Shown: one piece after another, positions 37,109 to 47,177 of the stretch
Layout: each line of letters begins with the position of its first letter
How positions within the stretch are numbered: position 1 is the first letter of the stretch
Origin: Bathymodiolus thermophilus thioautotrophic gill symbiont
Lineage (GTDB): Bacteria; Pseudomonadota; Gammaproteobacteria; PS1; Pseudothioglobaceae
Length of the DNA stretch: 64,000 bases
NCBI RefSeq assembly: GCF_003711265.1
Contig: NZ_CP024634.1
Coordinates: 1,736,001 to 1,800,000 of the forward strand
Reading direction: 5' to 3'
Notes under the pieces: model-generated
Told to the model about the DNA's origin: nothing
The model's input: only the letters and a program-made list of their open reading frames with translations
Database searches by the model: none
Translations under genes and position numbers: made by a program

Positions 37109-37852
37109 ATGTCTAAATCTATCATCATTTTTGGGTTCCACTCAATCCAAGCACAATTAGAAAGCAATCCAGAGTGCTTACTCAAAATCTACACACTGGA
37201 CAATCGTCACGACAAACGCTTAAATATAATAACCACACAGCTTAATCAGCTCGGCTTTAACACCTTCCCGACCAGTAAACAACAACTGAATAAACTCACC
37301 AAGAATCAAGTACACCAAGGTATTGCTGCAGAAATATTGCTACCTACTTTACCCAATCAAGATGGATTGATGAGCCACATTAGCAAACTGGAAAAAACCG
37401 CTTTAATACTAATTTTAGACTCCATTCAAGACCCAAGAAATTTAGGTGCTTGCTTGCGTAGTGCCAATGCTGCCGGTGTGGACTGTGTCATAATTAACAA
37501 GGATGGGTCGGCACCCATTAGTGCACTTGTGCATAAAACTTCAGCCGGCGCACTCAATCAACTCAAAATATTCTCAGTAACAAATCTTGCACGCACAATT
37601 AAAGCGCTGAAAGAAAACAATATCTGGGTAATTGGCTTAGATGGTTCAACAGAAACCTCACTCTATCAAGTAGATTTAACCACACCCAGTGCCATTATTA
37701 TGGGATCTGAAGGCTCAGGGTTGCGCTCATTGACTAAGAAATCTTGCGATCAACTGGCTATGATCCCAATGCAAGGTAACATAGAAAGCCTCAATGTTTC
37801 AGTGGCAACGGGGATCGCTCTATTTGAAGCCAGCAGACAGCGATTAAATTAA
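37109..37852 (+). CDS. rlmB: 23S rRNA (guanosine-2251-2'-O)-methyltransferase RlmB
   Basis: This 247-aa SpoU-family enzyme methylates G2251 in the peptidyl-transferase loop. It has an N-terminal L30e-like substrate-binding domain (VHQGIAAE near residue 70), then the SPOUT motifs DSIQDPRNLGACLRSANAAG near 109, MGSEGSGLRSL near 197 and NIESLNVSVATGIALFEASR near 225. It starts 12 bp after surA, so it is probably in the same transcript. Confidence 0.92.
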   Translation: MSKSIIIFGFHSIQAQLESNPECLLKIYTLDNRHDKRLNIITTQLNQLGFNTFPTSKQQLNKLTKNQVHQGIAAEILLPTLPNQDGLMSHISKLEKTALILILDSIQDPRNLGACLRSANAAGVDCVIINKDGSAPISALVHKTSAGALNQLKIFSVTNLARTIKALKENNIWVIGLDGSTETSLYQVDLTTPSAIIMGSEGSGLRSLTKKSCDQLAMIPMQGNIESLNVSVATGIALFEASRQRLN

Positions 37853-37894
37853 ATGCATAACACTCTTTATTTTTGGTAAAATTATCAGGTTTTT

Positions 37895-38401
37895 ATGATG
37901 AAGCAAGGAATACCGGAACAAATTAAACTTTTTAAGTTCGCCACCAAGGCGTTAATCTTCTCACAAGTCTATCAAGTGAGAGATTTCCCTAGGATTAGCG
38001 CACTTGCTAGCAATCAAGATGCAGCGGTTAATGTTGCTCTTAATTTTAGCCTTGAAGAAGGTAGGATTCCTTGTGTTAAAGGTGAAATAAAGTTAGATTT
38101 GGCACTTACCTGTCAACGGTGCTTAGATGAAGTCAGTGTTCATTTAGAACCCAAGTTTCAGCTTGCTTTCTTAAAAAACGAACAACAAGGGGAGGCGTTA
38201 AGTGCAAACTTTGAGACAATTCTGAATACTGACGAGGAATTTTCGACAATAGAATTTATAACGGATGAGGTGTTAATATCTGTGCCGATGACACCTATGC
38301 ATAAGCATGAGTGCGCATCGTATCAAGACACACAACCAATAAATAAGCAAAAGCGTGAAAATCCTTTTGCAATATTACAACAGTTAAAAAATAAGGAGTA
38401 A
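37895..38401 (+). CDS. yceD: YceD/DUF177 family protein
   Basis: This 168-aa protein has the DUF177 core (LALTCQRCLDEVSVHLEP near residue 68, and an acidic segment ending in SVPMTPMH). Members are linked to 23S rRNA accumulation in plants and bacteria. It is fixed in position before rpmF (3-bp gap) and opens the yceD-rpmF-plsX-fabH cluster. Two ATG codons in tandem begin the frame. Confidence 0.88.
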   Translation: MMKQGIPEQIKLFKFATKALIFSQVYQVRDFPRISALASNQDAAVNVALNFSLEEGRIPCVKGEIKLDLALTCQRCLDEVSVHLEPKFQLAFLKNEQQGEALSANFETILNTDEEFSTIEFITDEVLISVPMTPMHKHECASYQDTQPINKQKRENPFAILQQLKNKE

Positions 38402-38404
38402 GAA

Positions 38405-38602
38405 ATGGCCGTACAAAAAAGTAGAAAAACCCCTTCAAAGAGAGGCATGCGTCGCTCACACAATGCATTAAAAAATCCAGCTTTATCTGAAGATCAAGAA
38501 ACAGGTGAAACACACTTGCGTCACCACATTACCGCTGACGGCTATTACCGTGGCAAACAAGTAATCAACAAAGCAGACGAAATTCCAGAAGTAGAAGCCT
38601 AA
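38405..38602 (+). CDS. rpmF: 50S ribosomal protein L32
   Basis: The protein is 65 aa. [18 protein letters not shown] at the N-terminus is diagnostic, and [13 protein letters not shown] follows. It lacks the Cys pairs of zinc-binding L32 forms, as usual in gammaproteobacteria. AAGGAG precedes the ATG. Confidence 0.96.
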   Translation: MAVQKSRKTPSKRGMRRSHNALKNPALSEDQETGETHLRHHITADGYYRGKQVINKADEIPEVEA

Positions 38603-38610
38603 ACACCAAA

Positions 38611-39636
38611 ATGTCAATCAAGGTATCGATTGATGCCTCAGGGGGTGATTACGGTATACCTACTACTATTGTAGCGGGTATTAAGGCCTTGGGCGCATTT
38701 TTAGACTTACATTTGGTTTTTGTAGGTGATCAGTCTAGTATTCAAGCAGAACTTGATAAGCATCCTCACGCCAAAAAATACGCCAAGCGCTTTAGCGTTA
38801 CACATGCCAGCGAAACGATTGCTATGCATGAATCGCCCTCAATAGCGTTGCGAAAAAAGAAAGATTCCTCCATGCGTGTTGCCATTAATTTAGTCAAAGA
38901 TGGGGCGACTGATGCCTGCGTCAGTGCGGGTAATACTGGTGCTTTAATGGCAATTTCCCGCTTTGTCCTTAAAACCATTAAAGGTATTGATCGTCCTGCG
39001 ATTATGGGGCGTATGCCAACCGTGGGCGGACATATACATATGCTGGATTTAGGGGCAAATGTTGATTCTAAGCCCGAGGCACTGCTTGAGTTTGCAATCA
39101 TGGGGGCTATTGCAGTAAAATATACTGAAAATATCACCTCCCCTACTGTTGGATTACTTAACATTGGCGAAGAAGAAATGAAAGGTAACGATAAGATTAA
39201 AAAAACTTCAGAGTTGCTAAAGGCATCAAACCTAAATTATGTCGGCTTCATTGAAGGCAATGATATCTACAAAGGCACCGTTGATTTGGTGGTTTGCGAT
39301 GGCTTTGAGGGTAATATTGCACTCAAAGCCAGCGAAGGCGTGGCATCAATGATGGGGCATTATCTCAAACGAGCTTTTACCAAAAATATCTTTACCAAGT
39401 TAATCGCCCTGATTGCCACGCCAGTTTTAAAAGACTTTAAATCCAGTCTTGATCCTGGAAAGTATAATGGCGCTAGTTTGTTGGGATTACGAGGTATTGT
39501 GGTTAAAAGCCATGGTAGCGCTAATGCCGATTCATTTTTTCAAGCAATTAAAGAAGCGTATCTTGAAGTGCAAGTTAAAATTACCGAAAAAATAGCCACG
39601 CAAGTTTCACTAGAATTAAAACAAAACCATGAATAA
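38611..39636 (+). CDS. plsX: Phosphate acyltransferase PlsX
   Basis: This 341-aa peripheral membrane enzyme converts acyl-ACP to acyl-phosphate for phospholipid synthesis. It shows VSIDASGGDYGI near the start, SAGNTGALMA near residue 108, and DLVVCDGFEGNIALKASEG near 225. It overlaps fabH by 8 bp. Confidence 0.95.
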   Translation: MSIKVSIDASGGDYGIPTTIVAGIKALGAFLDLHLVFVGDQSSIQAELDKHPHAKKYAKRFSVTHASETIAMHESPSIALRKKKDSSMRVAINLVKDGATDACVSAGNTGALMAISRFVLKTIKGIDRPAIMGRMPTVGGHIHMLDLGANVDSKPEALLEFAIMGAIAVKYTENITSPTVGLLNIGEEEMKGNDKIKKTSELLKASNLNYVGFIEGNDIYKGTVDLVVCDGFEGNIALKASEGVASMMGHYLKRAFTKNIFTKLIALIATPVLKDFKSSLDPGKYNGASLLGLRGIVVKSHGSANADSFFQAIKEAYLEVQVKITEKIATQVSLELKQNHE

Positions 39637-40573
39637 ATTTGCAAGAATTATTGGCACAGGTTCTTATTTACCACCAATGGTTGTCACCAACGATGACCTG
39701 TCTAAAACTATTGACACATCAGATGAATGGATTACCAGTAGAACAGGTATTAAAGAAAGGCGCAGAGTAACCGATGAAAGCACTTGCGACTTGGCGGTAA
39801 TTGCTGCCAATAATGCACTTGATATGGCAGGCATTGCACCCAGTGAATTGGATTTAATTATTTTAGCCACTACCACACCCGATAAAATTTTTCCTGCCAC
39901 CGCTACCATGTTGCAAAATGCCATTGGTGCCAACTGCCCTGCTTTTGATTTGCAATCAGTTTGCGCAGGTTTTGTTTTTGCATTAACCACTGCCGAGCAG
40001 TACATTAAAACAGGTGCTGCCAATAAAGTATTGGTCGTTGGTAGTGAAACCCTATCTCGTATTGTTGATTGGAACGATCGAGCTACCGCTATTTTATTTG
40101 GTGATGGTGCTGGCGCTGTTGTGCTGAGTGGTAGCGAAGAAACAGGGATTTTACATTCAAAACTTTTTAGTGATGGCAGTTATCTGTCTTCTTTGCAGGT
40201 GAACAACACCCGTATTAATGAAACAGGTTTTATTGAAATGGCAGGCAATGAAGTCTTTAAAATTGCTGTCAGCCGATTGTCGTCTTTGGCACAAGACACT
40301 TTGACAGCCTGCAATATGACGGCAGAAGAGTTGGATTGGATGGTGCCACATCAAGCCAATATCCGTATTATTTCAGCCGTTGCTAAACGCATTAATACGC
40401 CCATGGACAAAGTCATTGTTACGCTGGACAAGCATGGCAATACTTCTGCTGCCTCAATTCCTTTGGCACTTGATATAGCCGTGCGTGATGGCCGCATTCA
40501 AAAAGGGCAAAGTTTATTGCTTGAAGGCATTGGTGGTGGCTTTAGTTGGGGCAGTATTTTAGCTAAGTTTTAA
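39629..40573 (+). CDS. fabH: 3-oxoacyl-[acyl-carrier-protein] synthase III
   Basis: This 314-aa condensing enzyme starts fatty-acid synthesis from acetyl-CoA and malonyl-ACP. The catalytic triad is visible: Cys112 in SVCAGF, His in VPHQANIR and Asn in KHGNTSAAS. It is the last gene of the rpmF-plsX-fabH group and converges with ispA, the stop codons overlapping by 4 bp. Confidence 0.95.
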   Translation: MNKFARIIGTGSYLPPMVVTNDDLSKTIDTSDEWITSRTGIKERRRVTDESTCDLAVIAANNALDMAGIAPSELDLIILATTTPDKIFPATATMLQNAIGANCPAFDLQSVCAGFVFALTTAEQYIKTGAANKVLVVGSETLSRIVDWNDRATAILFGDGAGAVVLSGSEETGILHSKLFSDGSYLSSLQVNNTRINETGFIEMAGNEVFKIAVSRLSSLAQDTLTACNMTAEELDWMVPHQANIRIISAVAKRINTPMDKVIVTLDKHGNTSAASIPLALDIAVRDGRIQKGQSLLLEGIGGGFSWGSILAKF

Positions 40574-41412
40574 AATCTTCTGCTTTGTAATTTTTGTGTA
40601 AGCGCTTGTAACTTTTCAGTATCCACGCTCAATGCTTGTAAATTATTGCGTGCTTGTTGATAAAGGTTTTCATACTCAACTTTTGAAGCCTCCAAGCCCA
40701 ACAAGGCAGGATAAGTGGGTTTGTTTTTTTCTGCATCGGAATTTTGTTTTTTGCCCAAAACTTCTTCAGGTGTCAGCACATCTAATACATCATCTTGAAT
40801 TTGATAAGCCAAACCAATGTTTTTAGCAAAATGCATTAATGCTTGGCTGTCCTTAGCATTACAATCAGAAATTAAAGCACCCATTTTTACCGCACAACTA
40901 AGCAGAGCACCTGTTTTCTTCTGGTGCATATCTTTTAAAGTGTTCACATCAATTATTTTTGAAACCACACCTAAATCAATGGATTGCCCTTCTGCCATTT
41001 CAAAAGCCGCCTGAGTTAACGCTTGCAACATATCAATTCGAACAACAGCTGACAACTGATTGTCACTGGCCAATACCTCAAAAGCCAAAGCCTGCAAGCC
41101 ATCCCCCGTTAAAATAGCTTGCGCTTCACCAAATCGCTTGTGACAAGCCGGTTGATTATGGCGAATATCGTCATCATCCATTGCAGGCAAATCGTCATGA
41201 ATTAAAGAATAAGCGTGAATTAATTCCACTGCACAAGCACTAGAATCCACCTGATCAAGATTGGCACCAAAAGTATCAGCCACAGTATAGGTTAAAATCG
41301 GTCGAAAACGCTTGCCACCACACAAAACACTATAACGCATCGCCTCAGTTAAACTGCCTTGATTGGACAAAACTTTGTCTAAACATTGGTTAATGCGTTG
41401 TGTGTAATCCAT
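40570..41412 (-). CDS. ispA: Polyprenyl synthetase (farnesyl/geranyl diphosphate synthase)
   Basis: This 280-aa enzyme condenses IPP with allylic diphosphates. The two Asp-rich motifs are SLIHDDLPAMDDDD and YQIQDDVLD, and GGKRFRP is the substrate-binding element. I chose the ATG at 41412 (MDYTQRIN), 1 bp after the xseB stop; the longer frame to 41475 would lie inside xseB. The xseB-ispA pair is a conserved order; dxs is not next to it here. Confidence 0.92.
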   Translation of the reverse strand: MDYTQRINQCLDKVLSNQGSLTEAMRYSVLCGGKRFRPILTYTVADTFGANLDQVDSSACAVELIHAYSLIHDDLPAMDDDDIRHNQPACHKRFGEAQAILTGDGLQALAFEVLASDNQLSAVVRIDMLQALTQAAFEMAEGQSIDLGVVSKIIDVNTLKDMHQKKTGALLSCAVKMGALISDCNAKDSQALMHFAKNIGLAYQIQDDVLDVLTPEEVLGKKQNSDAEKNKPTYPALLGLEASKVEYENLYQQARNNLQALSVDTEKLQALTQKLQSRRF

Positions 41413-41413
41413 T

Positions 41414-41653
41414 TTATGATTCTTTATTTGAATCTTGAATGAGAGGCTGTTGGGTATGGTAATTGTCATCTGCACTAAGTATGGCTATTTTTTGCTCCGC
41501 TTCACTGAGTGCTGTTTGGCATTGGCGTGTTAAGACAACACCTCGTTCAAAATGTTTTAAAGAATCCTCCAGGTTGAGGTCGCCACTCTCCATAGTTTGT
41601 ACAATAACTTCTAAATCTTTCAGGCCTTTATTAAAATCAAATTTTTTCGCCAT
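41414..41653 (-). CDS. xseB: Exodeoxyribonuclease VII small subunit
   Basis: This 79-aa protein has the family pattern FDFNKGLKDLEVIVQTMESGDLNLEDSLK (residues 4-32) and FERGVVLTRQCQTAL. It forms ExoVII with XseA. Its ATG overlaps the stop of the upstream SDR (TAATG). Confidence 0.93.
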   Translation of the reverse strand: MAKKFDFNKGLKDLEVIVQTMESGDLNLEDSLKHFERGVVLTRQCQTALSEAEQKIAILSADDNYHTQQPLIQDSNKES

Positions 41654-42525
41654 TATCTGCCTCCGCCACCACCGGCTTTATATAAAATTTTATCCATTAG
41701 CCAAGTGGGCAATATCCTAATCAAAAATGCAAATAATTTGGTCGGAAAAGTTACTAGGTAATGAATTTTTGCGTGCTTTGCACTGAGTGCATGCACACAG
41801 CATTTTAGCACCGCTTCTGCGGGTAAAGTAAAATCTGCCAAATCTTTTGATTGCAAGCGCACAATCATTTTTTCATAATTGACTCGGTAATCGCTATTTT
41901 GTTTGTCAATATGCTTGCTAAATGCTTTATAGGCATTGAGTCTAAAATCAGATTCAATCGGTCCAGGTTGAATCAGCGATAATTGCACCTTGGTGTGCGC
42001 CAATTCCAATCTCAAAGTATTAACCAGACCTTCAATCGCAAATTTAGAGGCATTATAAGGTCCACGAAATGGCATTGCCACAAAGCCCAATACCGAGCTC
42101 AAATAAATAATCCGTCCAGCATTTTGACGCTTCATCTTTGGTAACACTAAATTAGTCAGCTCATGCCAACCAAACACATTGGTCTGAAATTGTTCCTCAA
42201 GCGCCTCACGAGAAATATCCTCCAATGCCCCCACTTGCCCATAAGCACCGTTGTGAATTAGACCGTATAACGACTCAGTTTGTCCAAAAATAGCATGCAT
42301 TGCCGCTTTAATAGATGCGGATGATGCCAAATCCAATTGATAACTCTCAAAGCCTTGAGTTTTAAGATTTTCTACATCCTTGGACTGTCTGGCAGTGGCA
42401 AAAACTCGATAACCCGCTTGCTTCAACCCTTGGGCAACACAAAGACCAATGCCACTAGAGCAACCTGTGATTAAAATAGACCGTGTCAAAAATGCCTGCG
42501 TTGCCTCAGGTGTCTTAAACTTCAT
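41653..42525 (-). CDS. Short-chain dehydrogenase/reductase
   Basis: This 290-aa classical SDR has ITGCSSGIGLCVAQGL at residue 19, HNGAYGQ, YLSSVLG and the active site YNASKFAIEGL. A hydrophobic C-terminal segment and GGGGGR end suggest membrane association. The substrate is unknown. It lies between pcnB (11-bp overlap) and xseB (1-bp overlap), so it is coupled to both. Confidence 0.82.
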   Translation of the reverse strand: MKFKTPEATQAFLTRSILITGCSSGIGLCVAQGLKQAGYRVFATARQSKDVENLKTQGFESYQLDLASSASIKAAMHAIFGQTESLYGLIHNGAYGQVGALEDISREALEEQFQTNVFGWHELTNLVLPKMKRQNAGRIIYLSSVLGFVAMPFRGPYNASKFAIEGLVNTLRLELAHTKVQLSLIQPGPIESDFRLNAYKAFSKHIDKQNSDYRVNYEKMIVRLQSKDLADFTLPAEAVLKCCVHALSAKHAKIHYLVTFPTKLFAFLIRILPTWLMDKILYKAGGGGGR

Positions 42526-43720
42526 TATTATATTGTGCTTCAGTCCAAAAATTTGCCGCTTCTTTAAGTTCTGGATTAATACTTTGCGAACGCAATACTA
42601 AAAAATCATAAGCAATTCTAAATCCTCGGTGCGCTAACAAGGGTTGCACTTTTTTAGGATGCATCTTTTCTAATTTTGACTGCATTATCCAAATATCTTT
42701 CATTCTAGCAGTTAAATATCGTGGCATTGACACTTGCTTAATTTGACTGATAATTGCTTCATCACAGGCTTGTATTTGTGCCAAATTAAAAGAACGCTGT
42801 TTCTTTTTAATCAGTACAAAGCGTTCATTTTGCGCTTGCCATAAGAATACTGCAAACAAAAAGGCAGGGGTTACTGGCTTGCCGCTTTTAATGCGATCAG
42901 AAGTATTGTTACATGCTTTTTTGATAAAATCATTTTTATGCGTTTGCTTAAATAAATGTTTGAGCAAACCATATCGCTCTAACTGCTCATACACCTTAAA
43001 CGAATATTCATTCTGAAACAACTTAATACACTCTTCATACAAGCGTGCTGCCGAAACATTGGCAAGTAAAGGGGCCTGCTCTAAAATAGCAGCCTTGATT
43101 TCTTCGCTCATCTCTGCCTTAAGTTTTTCACCAAAACGAACTGCGCGTATCATACGCACAGGATCTTCCTTAAAGCGTTTTGTAGCATCACCAATCACAT
43201 GAATTTCACCTGCTTCAAGATCTGCTAAACCACCAACATAATCAATCACTTCCTTCTTATGAATATCGTAATACAAAGCATTAATATTAAAATCTCTACG
43301 CACCACATCATCTTCTAATTTGCCATAATGATTATCGCGCACAATCACGCCGTTTTTGGCAGTTTGCACTTTTCCAGAACGGAAAGTAGCCACTTCAATA
43401 AAATCACGCGCACCAAATAACACATGCACCAAACGAAAACGCCTACCAATTAAGCGTGAGCGTTTAAAAAGTTTATTGACTTGCTCGGGTTTGGCATTGG
43501 TGGCAATGTCAAAATCTTTAGGCTTCAAACCTAACAACAAATCTCGCACACAACCACCAACCAAATAGACTTCAAAGCCGGCTTTGTGAATAGTATTTAC
43601 AACCTTTAATGCATTTTTATCTAACAGTTTTTCGTTAAACTTAACAGATTGACGAACAGGCTTGGCATTGGACTTGATGCCTAAAAATATTTTTTTAAAA
43701 ACGCTACGAATTCTTTGCAT
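42515..43720 (-). CDS. pcnB: Poly(A) polymerase I
   Basis: This 401-aa nucleotidyltransferase adds 3' poly(A) tails that promote RNA decay. Motifs are GGCVRDLLLG near residue 56, KPKDFDIATNAKPEQV with the catalytic Asp pair, and RRFRLVHVLFG, which favours PcnB over CCA-transferase. RRDFNINALYYDI and DPVRMIRAVRFGEK follow. It is slightly shorter than E. coli PcnB at the C-terminus. Confidence 0.88.
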   Translation of the reverse strand: MQRIRSVFKKIFLGIKSNAKPVRQSVKFNEKLLDKNALKVVNTIHKAGFEVYLVGGCVRDLLLGLKPKDFDIATNAKPEQVNKLFKRSRLIGRRFRLVHVLFGARDFIEVATFRSGKVQTAKNGVIVRDNHYGKLEDDVVRRDFNINALYYDIHKKEVIDYVGGLADLEAGEIHVIGDATKRFKEDPVRMIRAVRFGEKLKAEMSEEIKAAILEQAPLLANVSAARLYEECIKLFQNEYSFKVYEQLERYGLLKHLFKQTHKNDFIKKACNNTSDRIKSGKPVTPAFLFAVFLWQAQNERFVLIKKKQRSFNLAQIQACDEAIISQIKQVSMPRYLTARMKDIWIMQSKLEKMHPKKVQPLLAHRGFRIAYDFLVLRSQSINPELKEAANFWTEAQYNNEV

Positions 43721-43744
43721 AATTACTTACAAGCATAAATGCGG

Positions 43745-44131
43745 TTACAAATTAACAACAGTTTTAGGCGTCCAGCCTTGTTGTTGATGTTCGGCAATCA
43801 CTGTGGTATAAACACCACCACGCACATTGAAAACAGCTTTAAGGCGCATAAACCGTGGATCGGTTGCCACTATCAAATCTTCTAAAATTTGATTGGTAAC
43901 TGCCTCATGAAAAGCGCCTTCGTCACGAAACGACCAAATGTACATTTTCAAAGATTTCAACTCAACGCAGGCTTTATCTGCAATATATTCTAAATGTAGC
44001 GTGGCAAAATCAGGCTGTCCTGTCTTTGGACACAGGCAGGTAAATTCTGGTAATTCTATTTGAATAACATAATCGCGCTCAGGGTTTGGATTATCAAAAA
44101 CCTCTAAAATTTTACTGGGTTGGGATGACAT
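43745..44131 (-). CDS. queF: NADPH-dependent 7-cyano-7-deazaguanine reductase
   Basis: This 128-aa short-form (YkvM-like) QueF reduces preQ0 to preQ1 in queuosine synthesis. [19 protein letters not shown] contains the nucleophilic Cys and the Asp, and [21 protein letters not shown] is the QueF motif with the NADPH-binding stretch (this spans about residues 56-76). It stands between lptF and pcnB with 30- and 24-bp gaps. Confidence 0.93.
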   Translation of the reverse strand: MSSQPSKILEVFDNPNPERDYVIQIELPEFTCLCPKTGQPDFATLHLEYIADKACVELKSLKMYIWSFRDEGAFHEAVTNQILEDLIVATDPRFMRLKAVFNVRGGVYTTVIAEHQQQGWTPKTVVNL

Positions 44132-44161
44132 GGTATTATAAGTTCCTTTAAAAATGTGAAG

Positions 44162-45334
44162 TCATTTTACACGCCTTACGAAAAAACGCGTCAGTGTTCT
44201 GAATTTTTCGTATCGATAGCCATACAGGATGAAAATAAAGCCAAACATCAACAGATGCACCCACCACAATCCGCCCCATATAGAATTCCCCCCATGTTCT
44301 AACGCTGATTTGGCAATCATCAAAGCATTGTTATACAAAATAAAAATAGCAACACCAAACAACACACCTAAGTTTTTCCCACCCCTAGGAGATGCCTTAC
44401 CCAGCAAAACCCCTAAAAACGACAAAATAAAAATACTGAGTGGCTGTGACAACCTCCATTGAAATTCTGCCACCTCTTTGGCGCCATCTGCATAGAATAA
44501 ATCAATTGTGCTACGGGATTCTATTTGCGTGTTACTCATCTCAGATTGTTGCTTTTTACCATCCATAATCTGCAAATCATACCCATCAAAGTTTAAAATT
44601 CTTTTGCTGTCATTACCTAAAAAACCATGATAACGAACGCCATCTTTGAGGCGTAAATAAATATTATTGGTACTTGGGTCTGTGTATTTTTGCGCTTTTT
44701 TTGCCAAAGTGATAACAGGCTCACCCCCTACCAAAGCATAAATAAACACTTCTTCCATAATTTTGCGTGTGTCTTTAACACCATCCGTTACTTTGGTGGC
44801 ATAAAAAATAATATCGCCCCCTTGAAATTCTTGAAATTCTTTTTGTTTGATAAAAGCAAACTCTGGTGTGTGTTCACTACGGCTCATAACAAGGTTTTTT
44901 TGTTGCTTTGTCCAAGGTACCACCAAAGTAGTCAGCAATAAAACAAAGATAAAAATAGGCAACACTACCGGCTGAATAAACACCATAAAGTGTTTGTCAC
45001 CAACACCAAGTGAGTTCATGACAATGGCTTCTGAGCTTTGATAGAGTTTACTAATGGCAAGAATAATTGCCAAAAATAAAGACAAGGATAAAATTAAAGA
45101 CATATCACCAATCATATTAAAGACAATCAATGGCAATAAATCAGCAGTAGGAATACCATATTCCAAACTTTTTTGTATCATTAGCACCACTTGATTACCA
45201 AGAATTACCAAACTAATAATCAGGAAAATAGCACCCGATACCACCCACACATTGCGCATTAAATATTTCGCAATAATCGTATCAATTAGATAACAGGCAT
45301 GCTTAAAACCAGGTATTTTGCTAAATCTCCTCAT
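44162..45334 (-). CDS. lptF: LPS export permease LptF (YjgP/YjgQ family)
   Basis: This 390-aa inner-membrane protein has three helices at the N-terminus (about residues 30-50, 65-85, 105-125), a periplasmic jellyroll (about 135-280) and three more helices at the C-terminus. Family features are VLGNQVVLMI, a Ser-rich cytosolic loop (YQSSEAIVMNSLGVG) and SIFILSFLGVLLGKASPRGG. It should pair with LptB and LptG; no lptG lies beside it in this window. LptF is favoured over LptG but not proven. Confidence 0.82.
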   Translation of the reverse strand: MRRFSKIPGFKHACYLIDTIIAKYLMRNVWVVSGAIFLIISLVILGNQVVLMIQKSLEYGIPTADLLPLIVFNMIGDMSLILSLSLFLAIILAISKLYQSSEAIVMNSLGVGDKHFMVFIQPVVLPIFIFVLLLTTLVVPWTKQQKNLVMSRSEHTPEFAFIKQKEFQEFQGGDIIFYATKVTDGVKDTRKIMEEVFIYALVGGEPVITLAKKAQKYTDPSTNNIYLRLKDGVRYHGFLGNDSKRILNFDGYDLQIMDGKKQQSEMSNTQIESRSTIDLFYADGAKEVAEFQWRLSQPLSIFILSFLGVLLGKASPRGGKNLGVLFGVAIFILYNNALMIAKSALEHGGNSIWGGLWWVHLLMFGFIFILYGYRYEKFRTLTRFFVRRVK

Positions 45335-45420
45335 ACCCTAAGTATAAAGAGATTTTTTAATCATAAGAAACCTTTGCATAAAGTGCGCCATTTTTAAGTA
45401 AAAAATAATACCATTACTCC

Positions 45421-45582
45421 AGGGCACCTCTAGAACCCCCAGTGTGATTTAGGGAAATTAGAAAATAGTGCATTTTTTAGCCAAAAATTAGGAGAATAAC
45501 CCGCTATTTGATGAATTTTTGGATGAAAAAGGTGCTGTTTTATACTTTTCATAAATTGTATTGGGGTTTTTGGAGGTGTCCT
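45421..45582. repeat. Second type of palindromic MITE-like element
   Basis: Imperfect terminal repeats AGGGCACCTCTAGAACCCC and GGGGTTTTTGGAGGTGTCCT bound a 162-bp element, whose inner parts also pair (CCAAAAATTA against TGAATTTTTGG). It fills most of the gap between rho and lptF. A GAAACCTTTGCATAA fragment of the first family lies just to its left at 45367. Confidence 0.65.
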
Positions 45583-45632
45583 CCATTTAAATAGCATTTG
45601 AGTTGTGCAAAAATCTCCCCATAAGTGCGCGT

Positions 45633-46895
45633 TTATTTTTTTTGTGACATTGAGGCGAAAAATTCATCATTGGTTTTGCTTAACTTAAGGCGATCAATCA
45701 AAAATTCTGCCGCTTCCACCGTGTCCATTGGGTGCAAAATCTTACGCAAAATCCACATCTTTTGCAATTCCTTCTCATCAGTAATCAATTCTTCACGGCG
45801 TGTTCCAGAGGCATTAATATTAATAGCTGGGAATATACGCTTTTCACTCAAACGACGCTCAAGGTGTAATTCCATATTACCCGTGCCTTTAAATTCTTGA
45901 TAAATAACCTCGTCCATTTTAGAACCTGTATCAATCAAAGCAGTTGCAATAATGGTAATACTACCCCCATTTTCAATATTTCTTGCTGCGCCAAAGAAAC
46001 GCTTTGGACGCTGGAGTGCATTTGCATCTACACCACCCGTCAATACCTTACCCGAAGACGGTGCAACCGTATTGTAAGCACGGGCTAAACGAGTAATGGA
46101 GTCTAATAAAATAATAACATCTTTGCCTTGTTCTGCACGGCGTTTGGCTTTTTCAATAACGATTTCAGCCACTTGCACATGGCGCTTTGCTGGCTCATCA
46201 AAAGTAGAAGCAACCACTTCGCCACGAACAGTGCGTGCCATTTCAGTTACCTCTTCAGGGCGTTCATCAATCAACAAAACAATCAATTCGCATTCTGGAT
46301 GATTGCGGGAAATAGAAGAGGCAATATTTTGCATAATCATCGTTTTTCCAGCCTTAGGTGGCGCCACTAACAAACCCCTTTGCCCTTTACCAAAAGGAGC
46401 AACAAGGTCAATCACGCGTGCAGTAATGTCCTCGGTGCCACCATTACCAATTTCTAATTTGATGCGTTCATCGGGATGTAATGGCGTAAGTGAGGCAAAC
46501 GGGATTCTGTTTCTAACATTATCTGGATCCTCGTCATTCACTTCATAGACTTTCACTAAGGCAAAATATTTTTCACCTTTCTTGGGAGCACGAATCTTGC
46601 CGGCAACCACATCGCCAGTTGAAAGATTGAAGCGACGAATTTGATTGGGTGATACATAAATATCATCTGGCCCAGAAACATAAGAGTCGTCTGCAGACCT
46701 TAAAAATCCATACCCCTCTTGCAATATATCCAAAACACCGTCGCCAATAACTTCTTCATCGTTAGTGGCCTTGTGTTTTAGAATAGAAAAAATAAGGGCT
46801 TGCTTTTTGGCACGAGAAATATTTTCAATACCAAGAGATTGTGCTAATTCTAATAATTCAGCAGCTGTGGAACGCTTTAATTCAGATAATTTCAT
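45633..46895 (-). CDS. rho: Transcription termination factor Rho
   Basis: This 420-aa hexameric RNA helicase has an N-terminal helix bundle ([18 protein letters not shown]), an RNA-binding cold-shock domain with EGYGFLRS near residue 60, and the ATPase domain with Walker A PPKAGKT near 180 and Walker [18 protein letters not shown] chose the ATG at 46895 because Rho proteins begin MxLxEL; the frame to 46961 adds an unsupported 22 aa. It follows trxA, a conserved neighbour, but is separated from it by two palindromic elements. Confidence 0.96.
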   Translation of the reverse strand: MKLSELKRSTAAELLELAQSLGIENISRAKKQALIFSILKHKATNDEEVIGDGVLDILQEGYGFLRSADDSYVSGPDDIYVSPNQIRRFNLSTGDVVAGKIRAPKKGEKYFALVKVYEVNDEDPDNVRNRIPFASLTPLHPDERIKLEIGNGGTEDITARVIDLVAPFGKGQRGLLVAPPKAGKTMIMQNIASSISRNHPECELIVLLIDERPEEVTEMARTVRGEVVASTFDEPAKRHVQVAEIVIEKAKRRAEQGKDVIILLDSITRLARAYNTVAPSSGKVLTGGVDANALQRPKRFFGAARNIENGGSITIIATALIDTGSKMDEVIYQEFKGTGNMELHLERRLSEKRIFPAININASGTRREELITDEKELQKMWILRKILHPMDTVEAAEFLIDRLKLSKTNDEFFASMSQKK

Positions 46896-47022
46896 ATTTT
46901 TTTTGTAAAGTGTAAGGAAAAATGCCAATTGAGACGATTGGCGTAAATACTGCTTGCGCAATAACGAGTAAAAACTAACTCATAAGAGTTTGTATTTTTT
47001 TATAAATTGGAACTTTTATATA

Positions 47023-47177
47023 AAGACCTTTGTGTAAATATGGATGATTAACAAAATTCAATTTTTGTCCAATTGACAACCTCTTTAAACCTTGTCCTAG
47101 CAAGATTGAGTTTAAAGAATTACCAAATGAATAAAAAATGAATTCCTGTTAATCATCCATATTTATGCAAAGGTCTC
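47023..47177. repeat. Palindromic element, copy 13 (first of a tandem pair)
   Basis: This diverged copy has AAAGACCTTTGTGTAAATATGG at the left and CCATATTTATGCAAAGGTCTC at the right; the outer 20 bp pair well. It shares its right end with the start of copy 14. Confidence 0.7.

Noticed and set aside
46896-46961. N-terminal extension of Rho
   Set aside because: The 22 extra residues are unlike any Rho N-terminus; the ATG at 46895 fits the family.
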